A stretch of DNA of 64,000 bases from Dryococelus australis (Eukaryota; Arthropoda; Insecta; Phasmatodea; Phasmatidae), in NCBI GenBank assembly GCA_029891345.1, contig CM057005.1, forward strand, positions 64,507,260 to 64,571,259, read 5' to 3'. Shown piece by piece: positions 24,860 through 36,376 of the stretch. Below the pieces are notes generated by a model, which made no database searches, had not been told where the DNA came from, and saw only the letters and a program-made list of their open reading frames with translations. Position 1 is the first letter of the stretch; each line of letters opens with the position of its first letter. The position numbers and the translations under genes were made by a program.

Positions 24860-26515
24860 GATCGCGATCGCGTAACGTATGCATGTGTAAAACGCGAACC
24901 TTTTTTCGTGGAGTAATTGAAATAACCTAACCTACCCATTCAGAGCGTAAAAAGCTATATTGTATGTAGCTCACTCACAGTGTGCATAAATTATGTATAG
25001 CGTAGTACGCACGCTGAACAGAAGGCTGTGTGTATGTAGACTGTGGCGTTTCGGTATTAATCAAATGCTGCAGTTCGTTTATGTGAGACTTGGCGTTTAC
25101 CCTAAGTAGATTAGTTGGCTGGGTTCTTTGATGCATAAAATTGTAATTGCAAACATCTGCGTGCCAGAATCACTCTTAACAATAGGCGAACAGACATTTA
25201 AACTGGCTCACTTCTTCGACACCAGCCTAGACTAAGCTACCTATAGTACTCACATCGACTGTAGTTAATCTATACGGAGCACGGAGTTGAACTTTAAGAT
25301 ATTCTTCAGTTGAGTGGAATATGCAACTGCCAACCACCATATGCAAAATCGTATAGTGAAATGTGTATACCAAGTGTAGGAAAACTCGATAGAAAATGTT
25401 TGTGCGCGAGTGTGTGATAGACCCAGGTAGAAATCACTCGTGCGCTCGGTGCTAGTCTGGGCCGAACAGGGAAATACGCCTTCAATACTGGACACCTTGT
25501 ACAACAGATACACTTTGATGCACCACACCTTTTTGTGTACAGAACACTCGGCACAAGTCTCAGAATAATTAAAAATTACCATAAAATCACTTAAATGAAG
25601 GACATAGGAAAATGCAACTCTACTGAGAAACAACAGACACCTTGAATAGCTACTTTCACCATTCATATTTTATTCAAATTTTTTTCCAACTTTTCTGAAC
25701 TGAGGTTTAAAGATCCTGGTGGCAATCAGAACTAAATGGTAAAAACACTCCTATTGCAGCTGAAAAGTGGCCATGCCCAGAATAACTTATCCCCAAGTTA
25801 ACGTGCTATATCTTGCCAGGGTCACAGTTAATGTTCACAAACAAAAATAAAATAAATAAAATGTTACTGTTTTCCAGATTGTTAAAATATTACGTTCCAC
25901 TTATTTAGCGTTTTAAAATACTGTTTCTAGCTCAGTAAAACACAAGTAATCAATCTCTGGTTTCCCGTGAGCAAAGTTTCATGTTAGGCAAACAGTACTT
26001 ATGACTTTATATACGGTGGCCTAGGCTTGGCGTAATGACAGTCGATTGTACTTCACCACTGGATACTGACTTGACCACCCGATCTGCAGTGTAATATCGA
26101 TGCTCTCGCAGCGGGGTTCATATTTATTAGGTGGGACAGGACCTGTAGGCTACTCCCGATGTGTCGTAGGATATGTTACGAGTGTTTAACGACAGGAATT
26201 CTCCATTCTGAATATAGGAGACGTCGTACTATAAAAATTATACCTCCTAACTCGATAACCTAGCGGAAGGACAATTGTAGCACTCTTTCTACGCTGGTAA
26301 ACAAAATATCTCGAAACTGGAGTTGTGGGAAGTCTGAAAACACCTTAACAAGCTAACTAAAACCCTACCTTTCGCCTATGTACAAGCGAGGGTTCTACTC
26401 CTACGTCTGTCTAGTATGGCTGCGTTTTCTCCGGTATGTTATTTCCCCTTGCAGCTTGCCTTGTTGGTTTCTTTCCATCTCGTACTGCACTGATAGCCTT
26501 ATCTAATGCCCGGTT
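24860..26515. other. No gene recognised
   Basis: Holds a 133-codon minus-strand ORF (25265-25666) without a recognisable domain or transcript signals. No repeat partner found. Confidence 0.4.
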
Positions 26516-27073
26516 GCACCATCATCTTCCCCAATCCGAGATCGAATGATCCTAATTCCGAACCAGGTTCCAGTTTGATCTTGGTTCCAGTGTAAAAGTG
26601 TTGCGCCGACGGAATTTCATAATTCTGGATCTCCGATTCGTCGATCTTGGTTCCAGAGTGAGAGATGGAGATCAAGTATGAGAAAAATTTTGCTGTTGGT
26701 CCGTGCTATATGACGTCATTGAAGTAGGCGTATTTTTCACTATAGATAGAACTAAATGTGCGATGTTTTATCTGTTTTAAGTGAATTATTGTTGTACGAC
26801 TTACTGATTAATATTCAAGTGTGTATAATGTTTTAATTTCCCAACAAAACAATCGAACGTAGTTCTATCTGTTGGCGTATTTCCAAACTACATTTGTCTA
26901 CGATGGTTGCTGATCTCGGATCGAAATTTGGAACCGCTAATTTCGGCAGTTCCAAATAAACTTCATCTCGATCTCCAGTCCAGCGCTGAACTCTAATGGT
27001 GCAACAGTTTTGTGTGTCCATCTTACATCCGATCTCGGATCGAGTTTCGAACCACAATGGTGCAACCGGGCAT
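26516..27073 (-). mobile_element. Family E DNA element, copy 1, 558 bp
   Basis: Inverted ends ATGCCCGGTTGCACCAT and ATGGTGCAACCGGGCAT. Subterminal sequence is rich in overlapping GATC-type motifs (TCTCGGATCG, CTCGATCTCC). The interior TATAGATAGAACTA and ATGACGTCA segments match copies at 43836 and 57380, which lie in the opposite orientation. No transposase, so non-autonomous. Confidence 0.87.
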
Positions 27074-27297
27074 ACGTCTTTTTGTGTCCACGCTGCCCTA
27101 CTGCTGTGCCTAGGTCCATAGGTCGTAGGCATTTCCAACCATTTGAACTGGAAAGAGAGAGAAAATGTAATCACCACTCCAAATAGTTTTTAAAAATTCT
27201 AAAACAATATTAAGAGAACTATGTAAGTTACTTTCCCATTTCGAAGACTGAATAATAACTTATACAGTAGCACCCCGAGTTATGAAACCTGTCACTT

Positions 27298-27517
27298 ATA
27301 GGCTGTTCACGGTAAAGTGAGCATTTTTGAGGCCATGGATACTTTTTTCTTATCAGCCACTTTTTTAAAATAAACATTGCTATATAATTAACCAACACAG
27401 TGAATATATTTCACCGGACTCGAAAGTTAACGTTTAAGACTACAATAAAATATAGTTGACTCTTATTTCAAATGAGAGGGCTTCAAAAAGTGCTCATTTT
27501 ACCGTGAATAGTCCATA
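27298..27517 (+). mobile_element. MITE family B, copy 2
   Basis: Starts ATAGGCTGTTCACGGTAAAG, interior ATAAACATTGCTATATAATT and AGTTAACGTTTAAGAC, ends TTTACCGTGAATAGTCCATA. This copy has no clear GGCCTTAAAAAG subterminus. Confidence 0.82.
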
Positions 27518-28485
27518 CTTAAATTCACAACACGGTACACACTACAGTGACTCGCAATGCTCAGCTGTCCGTGTGACCTTGACCGCCATACAGTGCAGGG
27601 GTAGCAGCGAACAACTGAATGTACAGTTTCCCTTATTTCGTAGGTTCTGATGGTATGCTGATAACTACGTATTAGCAAACTTTGTTCTATTTACCTCTTT
27701 GTCACTTTGACGCAGAAGTGAGAATGTTCTTCCACGTATCTACTACAGGGACATAGGAAAACAGGTGTGTTGCAGCGTTACATTTTTTTATGAGAACTGT
27801 TAATATTTCAGCACATTTTTTTGTGTTATTGTAAGATATATTTATCATAATTCTACTTACTATTTACAGTATGTACATTGACGTCATATGCATTTTCATT
27901 TATTATGTGCAGTATTAAATTTTATGACTTAAATATTGCGTATGCGTATATATTTTTTTTTTTGTTTGAGATAACAGTTACGCACATTGGTACTGGATTT
28001 TGGTTACATATTAGTTATTATTTTACACTGTACAAGAAATACAGTTACATTTATATACATTCTACTTCGAATACTACTGTTTATTTAAAGTTGCGTTTAA
28101 TTAATCAATAGATTAATTAAACTGAATATTACATGCGAGTTATTCAACTGATGCCAAAATCTAACCCTTGCGTACGTTTGGGTGATACTATATATAAATA
28201 TACTAAAGGAAAATTAGTTATTTAAATTTACTGTGAGGCATGGGAGACGCGACGCCCCCAATAGACCGTGGTTGAACATTGCAGAACTTGCACTATACGA
28301 CGTGAACACAAGGTTAGCTCAATACTCTTTCGCCACTCCACGCCCACGACTTATTTCGAATTACAGAAGAAAAAAAAGTATGTAAAACAATTTAACTAAA
28401 ACACGAAGAAATTCAGTACTTACCAATCGTGTTTTTATGAAGAAAGTGCTGTAAGTGCTGGAAAACTCAAACATACTCTCGTGTA
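27518..28485. other. No feature recognised
   Basis: A/T-rich intronic DNA; the short ORF 27878-28111 is low complexity. Confidence 0.45.
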
Positions 28486-28727
28486 TAGACTATTCACAGT
28501 AAAGTGAGCATTTTGGAAAGCACTCTCATTTGGAATAATAGTCAATTAATATATTTTATTGTAATCTTAGACGTTAACTTCCGAGTGCAGTAGAAGATAC
28601 ACACTGTGTTTATTACTTACGTGGCAATATTTATTTAAAATCGTGGTTAAAAGTTTAATAAATGGCTGAAAGGAAAATGTAACTAGGTCCTCAAAAGTGT
28701 TTACTTTACCGTGAACGGTCTATAGAC
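28486..28727 (-). mobile_element. MITE family B, copy 3, reverse orientation
   Basis: Starts TATAGACTATTCACAGTAAA and ends TTTACCGTGAACGGTCTATA. The interior (GACGTTAACTTCCGAGTGC, CACACTGTGTTTATTACTTA) is the reverse of the family B interior seen at 27298. Confidence 0.82.
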
Positions 28728-28994
28728 TAATAAAGGAGACTGCGCGCACTATGACTGCGCATTAACTCTTTCCCTTCCACGGAATTCTGGGACTGTGTCA
28801 TATCTGCCGGAGTTATGTTATTATATATATATTTATTTATTTATACATGTTTTATACCACTGTAATTGTGAATTATGTGTGTCATTCGTTTTGTAACATG
28901 GTCATTTTATGTACACTTAGTTACTTTCGACTTGCCCAATAGTGTATTGTTAATGAGATCGAGTGAATGTTGAACTGTGGCGGGTTTGTCCAAG

Positions 28995-29132
28995 GTGCAC
29001 GACCGTCGCTGGCCAGTCTCGGCCCGCCACGTGACGGTCCAGTGGCTGTGGGACTCCATCAAGCTCCAGAAGCTCCAGGACACATCCAGATACGCCGTCT
29101 GCGCCGGATGGCCACACCTGAATAGCCGTTAG
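28995..29132 (+). CDS. Last exon, second half of a BRCT domain
   Basis: After GGGTTTGTCCAAG (acceptor) the exon reads from its first base in phase 0 for 45 codons to TAG at 29130-29132. Codons end mostly in C or G, unlike the A/T-rich background, a strong coding sign. The peptide has ARHVTVQWLWDSIKLQKLQD then TSRYAV, matching the BRCT C-terminal pattern (buried tryptophan, helix 3, final aromatic strand). Joined in phase with 4018-4096, about 70 residues of one BRCT result. The protein would end 11 residues after RYAV. If TAG is not the true end, a donor at GCC then GTTAGC (29127) is possible. Downstream, AATAAA occurs at 29716 and 29954, inside a transposon. Confidence 0.72.
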   Translation: MHDRRWPVSARHVTVQWLWDSIKLQKLQDTSRYAVCAGWPHLNSR

Positions 29133-29236
29133 CTGCGGGAGAGTGACAGTAAGGCTCCGTCTACAATCCACGTCGTGCACATAAGTAAAAACCTGTATTT
29201 GATATGGCGACGTCCACAACTAGTATTTGCCGTGAC

Positions 29237-30007
29237 TTAAGGTCCGTACACAATTGAAAATTTTAACATTTGGCTTGACGTGTGCTTTCCGTCATGTTGT
29301 CTCTTACGGAACTTGACACAATGGAACTGTCAGAGGCACGGCTGTAGAAGACAGGTCTGGATACTAGTTTGGAAAGTTGGCGCCCTTATTGACCCATTTA
29401 GTTCATGATCGAAACCACAGAGTGCTGATACCGAAGTAGTTCGTTCTGTTGACATGGCTAGCACAGGGAGGGGGGATTGCAATTTTTTCTTAAAATGAGA
29501 AAATGGCGTTCATATCTCGGAGGTGTTATCCCCTATACCAGCAACGCTAACACTAGTAAAGCACTCTTGACTTTAAATTTCAACTTTTCGAAATCGTAAA
29601 GTCAAAAGTCAAGCAGCCATTTTGCCGAGAATCTAACAGATGTTATGTAGAAAGTGTTATTTTATTGTAGGGCGATTTTAATATCTATATATTAAACAAA
29701 GCTCGGTCTAAATTAAATAAATGGCAAACGAAAACAATGTGAAGAGAAAATATAATAATTTAAATTTTTGTATAACGTAAGCAAATGAGTTTTTGTTTTG
29801 AAATGAACTTTAAAAAAAATAATTCGCTTAAAATTTATATTAAAGGTACGTAAAATACATTCCTGGACAATATGACAATGATTTGCATTACAAGATACGC
29901 ATTTTTACGAAGCTCTGACTTTACAATTGTACTGTGTATGGTGGTTTCGTCAAAATAAAGGAAATGAAAGTCAAATGTTAAAGTTTTATATTGTGTAAGG
30001 GCCTTTA
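29237..30007. mobile_element. PIF/Harbinger-like non-autonomous element
   Basis: TTA duplications (29237-29239, 30005-30007) flank inverted ends AGGTCCGTACACAAT (left) and the inverse of AGGCCCTTACACAAT (right). Similarity continues inward for about 20 bp (TTTAACATTTG in both). TTA target duplications fit Harbinger or a similar superfamily. No transposase. It starts 105 bp after the BRCT stop codon and would supply the first poly-A signals. Confidence 0.75.
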
Positions 30008-30286
30008 CTTGGCGTTATTTGCGAGATTTGGCGTTAAGATGGCATCAGATACTCAGGGATGACTAAGTTTTTAACGCCGGCCAATGACAATGTGAAATGT
30101 CATAAAAACTGCTGCTGTCAACTTATGCATATTTTTGCTACTGGGAAAATTATTTCCTATTCGTTTGCTCTTTCTAATTGGTTACGAAAGTTTTTTTCCT
30201 TCCACGTTAACGCCGATTGTGGACAGGTGGTTTCGCTTGTGCTTTGTAAGTAATGTTATTTAAGCCAAGTCGATTATGCCAGTGGC

Positions 30287-31324
30287 TTAAAGCCGATATT
30301 ACACGATACCTGTAGCTGTACTTGGTTCTTGTACAAGCTTCTACAAGCCCTGGTGCACGAGCGGGTATACCGGCCGCTATATGAGCCGCCATAGAAGATT
30401 CATATTACACGACAGCAGTTCGCGTACTAGCATTTGGCATCCTCGGTGGATGCGCAATGTGTGGTTTGTAGTAAATATGAACCCCATTCGTAGAACTGCT
30501 ACAAGTGAGTAACCTATGAAAAAACTAGCTAGTACATCTTAATATTGCTATATCACCGTTCCCCTTTTAAATAAATTGATTACTTACTAGTATAGTTTCA
30601 TTCATTTTCTTTAAAATGACGTGAAGTCACTAAAGTACGAGTGTGTTATTTTTAATTTTGACGAAAATTACTGACCGGTTGCAAAAATTAGTTTTTTTTT
30701 TTTTTTTTTTTTTTTCCGGTGCCGTGATATTATCCGCATGTGAAATTTAATGATAAAAAAATTTTGGTTCTGCGGAGTTTTGAACTCCTGCCCAAAGGAC
30801 ACACTTGTGTAGCGGACGCCGCAATTTTACCACTATACTACCAGTTCATGGACACCGCAAATTATGAGTTTATATATAGTAGAAACGTTAAATAGTTCGA
30901 ATTAATCTTTTCATAGAGTAGGTAATGTTTTAAGTATTTAGAACGGTTTTACACATTAATGAAAAGTTGTCATAGCCAATATTATTCGTCGTCATATTTT
31001 GAATCCATTTGAAAGAGTTATAACCTCATGGATGTAAAATCAAAATGGAGACGTCCTTTTCGGCTTCTTCATCAACTCGTTTCAAGTAGTAGCTACGGGG
31101 AGTGCACTACGCTCTGAAACTGCGACGTGATTGGCCAGGTACGAGAGCCTGTGTGGAACTTGCCACGAAAAATAGGACGTGTCCATTTACCAAACCTGGT
31201 ACGAAATCTGGCCGTACAAGGCGGGGAAATGCCATGACGGGTGCCACACTAGCCCGTATGACGGCCGCTATGGCGGAACTTGCACAAGCTTTTACGGAAT
31301 CTGGTATCGTGTAATATGGCCTTA
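30287..31324. mobile_element. Family D element with ATATTACACGATACC ends
   Basis: TTA at 30287-30289 and 31322-31324 flanks inverted ends containing ATATTACACGATACC. Weaker inverted similarity reaches further in (ACAAGCTT, CGGCCGCTAT near both ends). The same end is found at 52232-52286 and 61615-61765. TTA flanks again suggest a Harbinger-like mechanism. A tRNA-like block lies inside. No transposase seen. Confidence 0.8.
30762..30845 (-). repeat. tRNA-like pseudogene or SINE head
   Basis: On the minus strand, A-box-like TAGTATAGTGG and a T-arm-like GGAGTTCAAAACTCC are spaced about as in a tRNA, and the end reads AGAACCA. The B box lacks GGTTCGA, and the anticodon arm does not fold cleanly because of the palindromic ACACAAGTGT. 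I treat it as a tRNA-derived relic inside a family D element. Confidence 0.45.
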
Positions 31325-31470
31325 AGGGTCCCGCCTGCCAGGCGCCTGAACTCTGATGCAGAGTGTTTGAAATCCGAGTTTATTGACGAAACTATCAAAC
31401 GTGCCACCAGCGTGTTTACCTACGAGAAGACAACATACCTCAGATGAGGACGGAATGGTACTTTCAAGTT

Positions 31471-31705
31471 AAAAAGTGCTCACTTAAACGTGAACAGCGT
31501 ATAAGGCCCTGCTAATTTTTTTCTGTTCAGCCAATTTCTATCTTACTACCTCTTTCTAATATAAACATCTGTGTTATCCATAGTGTATACTTTACACCAC
31601 TCTCAAATGTTAACGTCTGTGGATACAATAAAATATATTTAATAGAGGTTTATGCATCTTGGGAGGGCCTTAAAAAGTGCTCACTTTACCGTGAATAGCC
31701 TATAC
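31471..31705 (+). mobile_element. MITE family B, copy 4, with its left end inverted in place
   Basis: The interior and right end are normal (GAGGGCCTTAAAAAGTGC then TTTACCGTGAATAGCCTATA). At the left, 31471-31502 reads AAAAAGTGCTCACTTAAACG then TGAACAGCGTAT, followed directly by AAGGCCCTGC. That is the expected left end turned around, so both termini now point the same way. Confidence 0.85.
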
Positions 31706-31979
31706 CAAGCATGCTTTAAATATAATTTTTGATTCCTCCAATATAGTTAAAAAAAACTGTTTTTTCAGTCTGCCATTACTGAAAACAGATAAGCCGAATG
31801 CGAGCCAAACTACGATAGAAGCCCGTATTGAACTTTAATCTTCACTTTTCATTAATAGATTGATAGGGTCACCGCTGAAAGTCCCATAGGCACACACAGC
31901 ACTACGAGAACACTGCACGCCAGTTCAGAGCCCTGCGCGTAGAGGCGATGGTTCTCTTATAGCACGTGCCAGTGTAACC

Positions 31980-32385
31980 CTTATAGTCTATTCGCCGTTT
32001 CTTCGCACTTTCTGAATAAAACGTTTGGAAAATCACCCCTTGTATGATGTGCTGGATTGTTTTCTAAATATCTAGTGTATCACTAACGCTTTACACTGTC
32101 AGCATGAAAGTATCTTATATTTTTGCTGCGTTGAACTTTTACTTATATTTTATATATAAATTTAATGTATTTCATCAATAATTAATACAAATAAAACAGG
32201 GAGAAAATAATTGTGTTGGCAATGCCAAGTAAGAAATAGTTCTCAAGTAAAATATTATTACACCGAGTGCGCACGAATACGTTGCACCGTTTGCTTCCGT
32301 GAGGTGGAGGAATATCCTGGAAGTAGTACGTTAGCAGAGCTTCAGAAATGTTGGAAGTAATCGTGGATGGACTATATCTTGAGTT
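31980..32385 (+). repeat. Repeat family J, copy 1
   Basis: Aligned in the same orientation with 58022-58475: shared AAGAAATAGTTCT, ATACAAATAAAAC/ATACGAATAAAAT, and GGAAGTAAC/GGAAGTAATCG with GTGAATGGAC/GTGGATGGAC. Part of it (32125-32250) is also inverted at 32805-32935. Termini not resolved. Confidence 0.7.
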
Positions 32386-32567
32386 TCAGCATGGGCGTAG
32401 CGAGGATTTCGGTCCGAGGGAAGCAAAAATAGTCTTCAGAGAAAATGTTTTAAGGTAGAAATTTTTGTTGGAATAATTTGCTGGATTTAATTTTCCCACA
32501 CAGTAAATACTTATTGAGTTGTATTAGTGGAATGCAGACGTACGCGTCTTTCCTTTGTGAATTACAC

Positions 32568-32804
32568 CGGGTGAGGTCGCGCTGTGGTAAACCACTGGAC
32601 TCGCAATCGGGAGGTCCCGGGTTCGATTCCCGGTCCAACCATCCTGATTACGGCTTCTCTTGGTTTCTCGAGATTACTCCAGGCAAATGCTGGTATGATT
32701 CCTTCCTATAATCCATTCACGGTTACTTCACACACACTTTTCTGAAGCCCTTCTTCCTGGATATTCCTCCTCTTCGTGCAAACTAAGCTTAACTTAGTCT
32801 AGAA
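32568..32804 (+). mobile_element. tRNA-derived SINE, family S3
   Basis: The head has A-box-like TGTGGTAAACCACTGG and B box GGTTCGATTCCCGG followed by TCCAACC, a near complete tRNA shape. The body continues TGGTTTCTCGAGATTACTCC and CTTCCTGGATATTCCTCC. No second copy was seen, and no clear target duplication. Confidence 0.7.
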
Positions 32805-32935
32805 AATTTTGCACGAGAACTATTTCTTACTAGACGCTACCAACACACGTGTTTTCTCGCTGTTTTTATTCGTATTTACTATAAATGAAATATCATAATT
32901 TATAAATAAAATATATGGTAAAACTTCAGTTTAAC
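32805..32935 (-). repeat. Inverted arm of repeat family J
   Basis: CGAGAACTATTTCTTACTAG and the following about 120 bp are the inverse of 32125-32250 (AGTAAGAAATAGTTCTC). With copy 1 it makes a foldback of about 800 bp enclosing the S3 SINE. Confidence 0.75.
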
Positions 32936-34339
32936 GAGAACGAGGATAATTCCATGTTAACAGAGGTATAGAACGGTTGTGATACAGGCCGTATTAAGGA
33001 AATAACTATACAAGCCATACATGGAGTGATTTTTCAAAGGTTTGATTAAGAAAGCTTGAAAAATCCGCGAATGGACTATAAAGGCCATTGTTGATACGTT
33101 TCCTGTTTCTCCGAGCAACTTTCTTCATCTCTAATGACCTCGCTGTCGACGAAACGTGAAGCCCGACTGACTGACTACCTGTATGATATCGATACTTTTG
33201 AGTCCGCGTTTCTGTACGGCTATTGGAAGAACTTTCACATACATTTTGCCGCATCTGCTAACTTCAATTTAATATCAGTGCTTCAAAAAAAATAGGGGTC
33301 ATAATTTAAGTTTTTTTTTAATAACAAGTTGGAGTTTTTAATTTTATTGCGTTATTTTTTCATTCTTCGAAAAGTAATTATAACCCAGCGAAGTTAAATC
33401 ACATAACTTTGTGTTGAAACTGCTTTATTAAAGGGATTTTGGCGTTTAACGATAATTTACGAGTGTTAATTAGAGCAATTTTCTGCAATGCCAAGTATGA
33501 TGTGTAATCCATACTGGTTATGCAAAATAAGTATCTTAGTCATTTCTCGCCCATCGATGCCACTGTCGAAGAATTTTTAAACTGGGCCTTCTTCAAGACA
33601 GTAAATCAACTTGATTATCAAATGATTCCGTAATTTATCAGTTGCGTTCAGTTGTAATCATTAGTTACCGTTTTAAAAATTGTAACCAATTATTTCGCCA
33701 TAGATGTATTTTGTGGTAGTTTTCGCCATAACTTCAACCAAAGTGAGATTTTGATCTTCGATCTCTGCTCGAATTTCAGGCTGTCGACATAAATCTAGTA
33801 TTTTGAAAATCTTCCTTTATGGAGATGGATCTTTATGCAACATTCTCTCGGAACTTTGCCATGAAACATGTCTACGACTTTTTCGTCAGACCGCACACGA
33901 CTGTGAGGGAAAAAGTATATTATACACGTCGAGAAATTCCCCGGAGAAAATTTTTTTTTTCCCTTGCAGATTGTTCGACAGAACGAACTATCCTACGCCA
34001 CACCACGGGAATTTATCATCAAGTGTCAGAAGCACTGTTGTGCTGCCGATATATTTCCTGGCGGACATTCCCCGCCTGGTCGTAGAGAAATGGAGGTTTC
34101 AACTGCAGATCATTGCTGGTTTATTTATTTTTTCTAACCACCATGGTGGTTCTATATGCGTTTGAATGTGAACCACGTGTGGTGTTATTCAGAAAAACTT
34201 GCGATGCTTATAATTCTGCTTTCCTCAAGTATGTATTTCAAGGACATGTTGGAAATTGGTCGAGTACCGTGCTGGTGTGTGTGAAAGGCATTAGTGTTAT
34301 TTTTTAACTTAGTTTGATGCAATGATATCGTTCAGTAAA
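32936..34339. other. No gene recognised
   Basis: A/T-rich; overlapping ORFs of 120 and 88 codons (33803-34165) show no recognisable domain. Confidence 0.4.
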
Positions 34340-34757
34340 GGCTGTTCACGATAAAGTGAGCACTTTTGAAATCAACCTCAGAAAAAAAAAGTCACTGCCC
34401 CTGCCGGCGTATATTTTAACGCGCGCACTATGTGACATGCGCGCAGTAATGTTGGTAACGATGGGGAAAAAAAGTAGTTCCACATCTTAACTTCGAATAA
34501 AAAGTGTTAGGTAACCATTTCTGATTATTTAAATTATTTTTCTCGGTTTTTTTATGCATCGAAGTGTAAAAATGAACATATTTGTAAAATATTTACTTTT
34601 ATAATAATTTCACGGTTTCACTTGGCCGACGCATGAATAAGGTGATGAGGCCCATGGCAATGTTAATCGTACATAGGGCGGGAATGTGCACAACGTGCAT
34701 ACAAGTAGATCTTGAGCAGGGCTTTCAAAAGTGCTGTTTTCACCATTAATAGCTTAT
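34340..34757 (+). mobile_element. MITE family A, copy 6
   Basis: Starts GGCTGTTCACGATAAAGTG, ends near AATAGCTTATA. It carries private variants (TTTTTCTCGG in place of the longer TTTCGTTTTCTG, TTGGCCGACGCATG, AGGGCGGGAATGTGC) that are shared only with copy 7. Confidence 0.87.
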
Positions 34758-35049
34758 ATGTACCTATCTAACGCGTAAGTTTATCTTAAGATACGGCGCT
34801 TTGAGAAGGCCGTTTTTAGGAGTACTGTGAAATGGTGTTTCTAATGAGCGTGGCGTCTTGAAAGCCCTCAAAATCCCTCGTCTGAAGAGTGTGTTCTTTC
34901 CGTAGGTCAGCACATTGGACGCATGTTTAATAGTTTAAATGGGAAAACGGGTATTTAAAAACAAACTGCAAAGCAGTTCATGTGTAAGGTAGGCGGGGGC
35001 CTTAAGGGACCGTAGTAAAAGTTTTTTAACCCAAGTTCACGTCCGGCCA

Positions 35050-35307
35050 TAAACAAACGTGCAGAGGTTTGTGTGGCTGTTTACATCGAGGTCTTGAGAG
35101 CCGATGAGGGTGAAGCGATGCGAGCACGGAGCGACGCCGGAGTGCGAGGGCGGGGAAAACGGGAGAACGCCGAGAAAACCCGCGAGACCAGCGGCATCGT
35201 CCGACACGATTCCCACGTGCGAGAATCTGGGTGGCCCCGCCGGAAATCGAACGCGGTTCGCCCAGGTGGGAGGCGATCAGTCTGACCACTGCACCACCGC
35301 GGTTCTC
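35050..35307 (-). mobile_element. SINE family S1, reverse copy
   Basis: Read on the minus strand: ACCGCGGTGGTGCAGTGGTC, B-box-like CGTTCGATTTCC, then GTGGGAATCGTGTCGGACG, CGGGTTTTCTCGG, CTCGCACTCCGGCGTCGC. It lies between the two inverted family A copies 6 and 7. Confidence 0.82.
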
Positions 35308-35401
35308 CTTAACGAAGCATTGCGACGGGGATGAAATATAGCATAAACAAGCTCCTTCCTGGTTTTGTTTTCTTCTAATTTTAAGCGGTGGCTATAGGGT
35401 T

Positions 35402-35832
35402 ATAAGCTATTACCGCACGGTAAAATGAGCACTTTTTGAAAGCCCTGCTTAGGATATACTTGTATGCACGTTGTGCACATTCCCGCCCTATGTACGATTA
35501 ACATTGCCATGGGCCTCATCACCTTATTCATGCGTCGGCCAAGTGAAACCGTGAAATTATTATAAAAGTAAATATTTTACAAATATGTTCATTTTTACAC
35601 TTCGATGCATAAAAAAACCGAGAAAAATAATTTAAATAATCAGAAATGGTTACCTAACACTTTTTATTCGAAGTTAAGATGTGGAACTACTTTCCATCCA
35701 TCTTTACGAACTCCAACTTTACCGGGTGAATGTCACTCAGTGCGCCTATTAAAGTATATGCATGCAGAGGCAGTGACATTTTTCTAAGACTCATTAAAAA
35801 AAATTCTCCCTTTATCGTGAACAGCCTTTATA
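35402..35832 (-). mobile_element. MITE family A, copy 7, near-identical inverted partner of copy 6
   Basis: Starts ATAAGCTATTACCGCACGG and ends ATCGTGAACAGCCTTTATA. Its inverse matches copy 6 almost base for base over about 300 bp, including the private variants. Confidence 0.88.
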
Positions 35833-36376
35833 GCAGAGCAACCTGTTTAGAAAAAGACATAGCATCGTCGCTCTATAGTTTAAAACACCGTTTTACATAG
35901 AAATAAATATCGTAAACGGAGAGCTACTTCCCCCCCCCCCCCTTCCCCCTTCAAATTAATGAATGTTCAACAAAATACCGACTTTAATTTCTATCCTCAA
36001 AAGATATTTCCATTAAAACAAATTTTCCTTTATATATTTATATAATATATATAATTATATTAGACACAACTTAGCAAACAGGCAGGCTCCTTAAAACCAC
36101 CTTCAACGTCACAGATTGTGACTGCAAGTGTTAAATATTTTACACATGCCTCTACCCATGTGGAAGTCCAACCCCCATGAGCTTCTGATTTATATCAAGG
36201 GCTCAGACTCAGGTCATTTGTATGTTGGGAAAACTTGTTTTAAATGGCCCTTGCGTAGCTGTAATCAAAAGCTACCCTGGTTAAGTTGCAAAGATTTTTA
36301 GTACTTGTTTGTGATGGGCGTTAAGTGACCGTGAACTTGAAACAACACGTGCCAAATTTTTATCAAATGCAGCCCG
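35833..36376. other. No gene recognised
   Basis: Contains a 13-C tract (35930-35942) followed by CCTTCCCCC and A/T-rich DNA. Confidence 0.4.

Larger units (their letters stand above)
4097..28994 (+). other. Intron of the BRCT gene, about 24.9 kb, filled with transposons
   Basis: Inferred from the phase-compatible exons on both sides (phase 0 donor at 4097, phase 0 acceptor at 28994). It contains a 3.75 kb hAT element, two Tc1/mariner elements, about ten MITE copies and a long inverted repeat. A coding exon could be missed inside it. Confidence 0.5.

Noticed and set aside
25265..25666. 133-codon minus-strand ORF
   Set aside because: No domain and no supporting signals; composition matches the intron.
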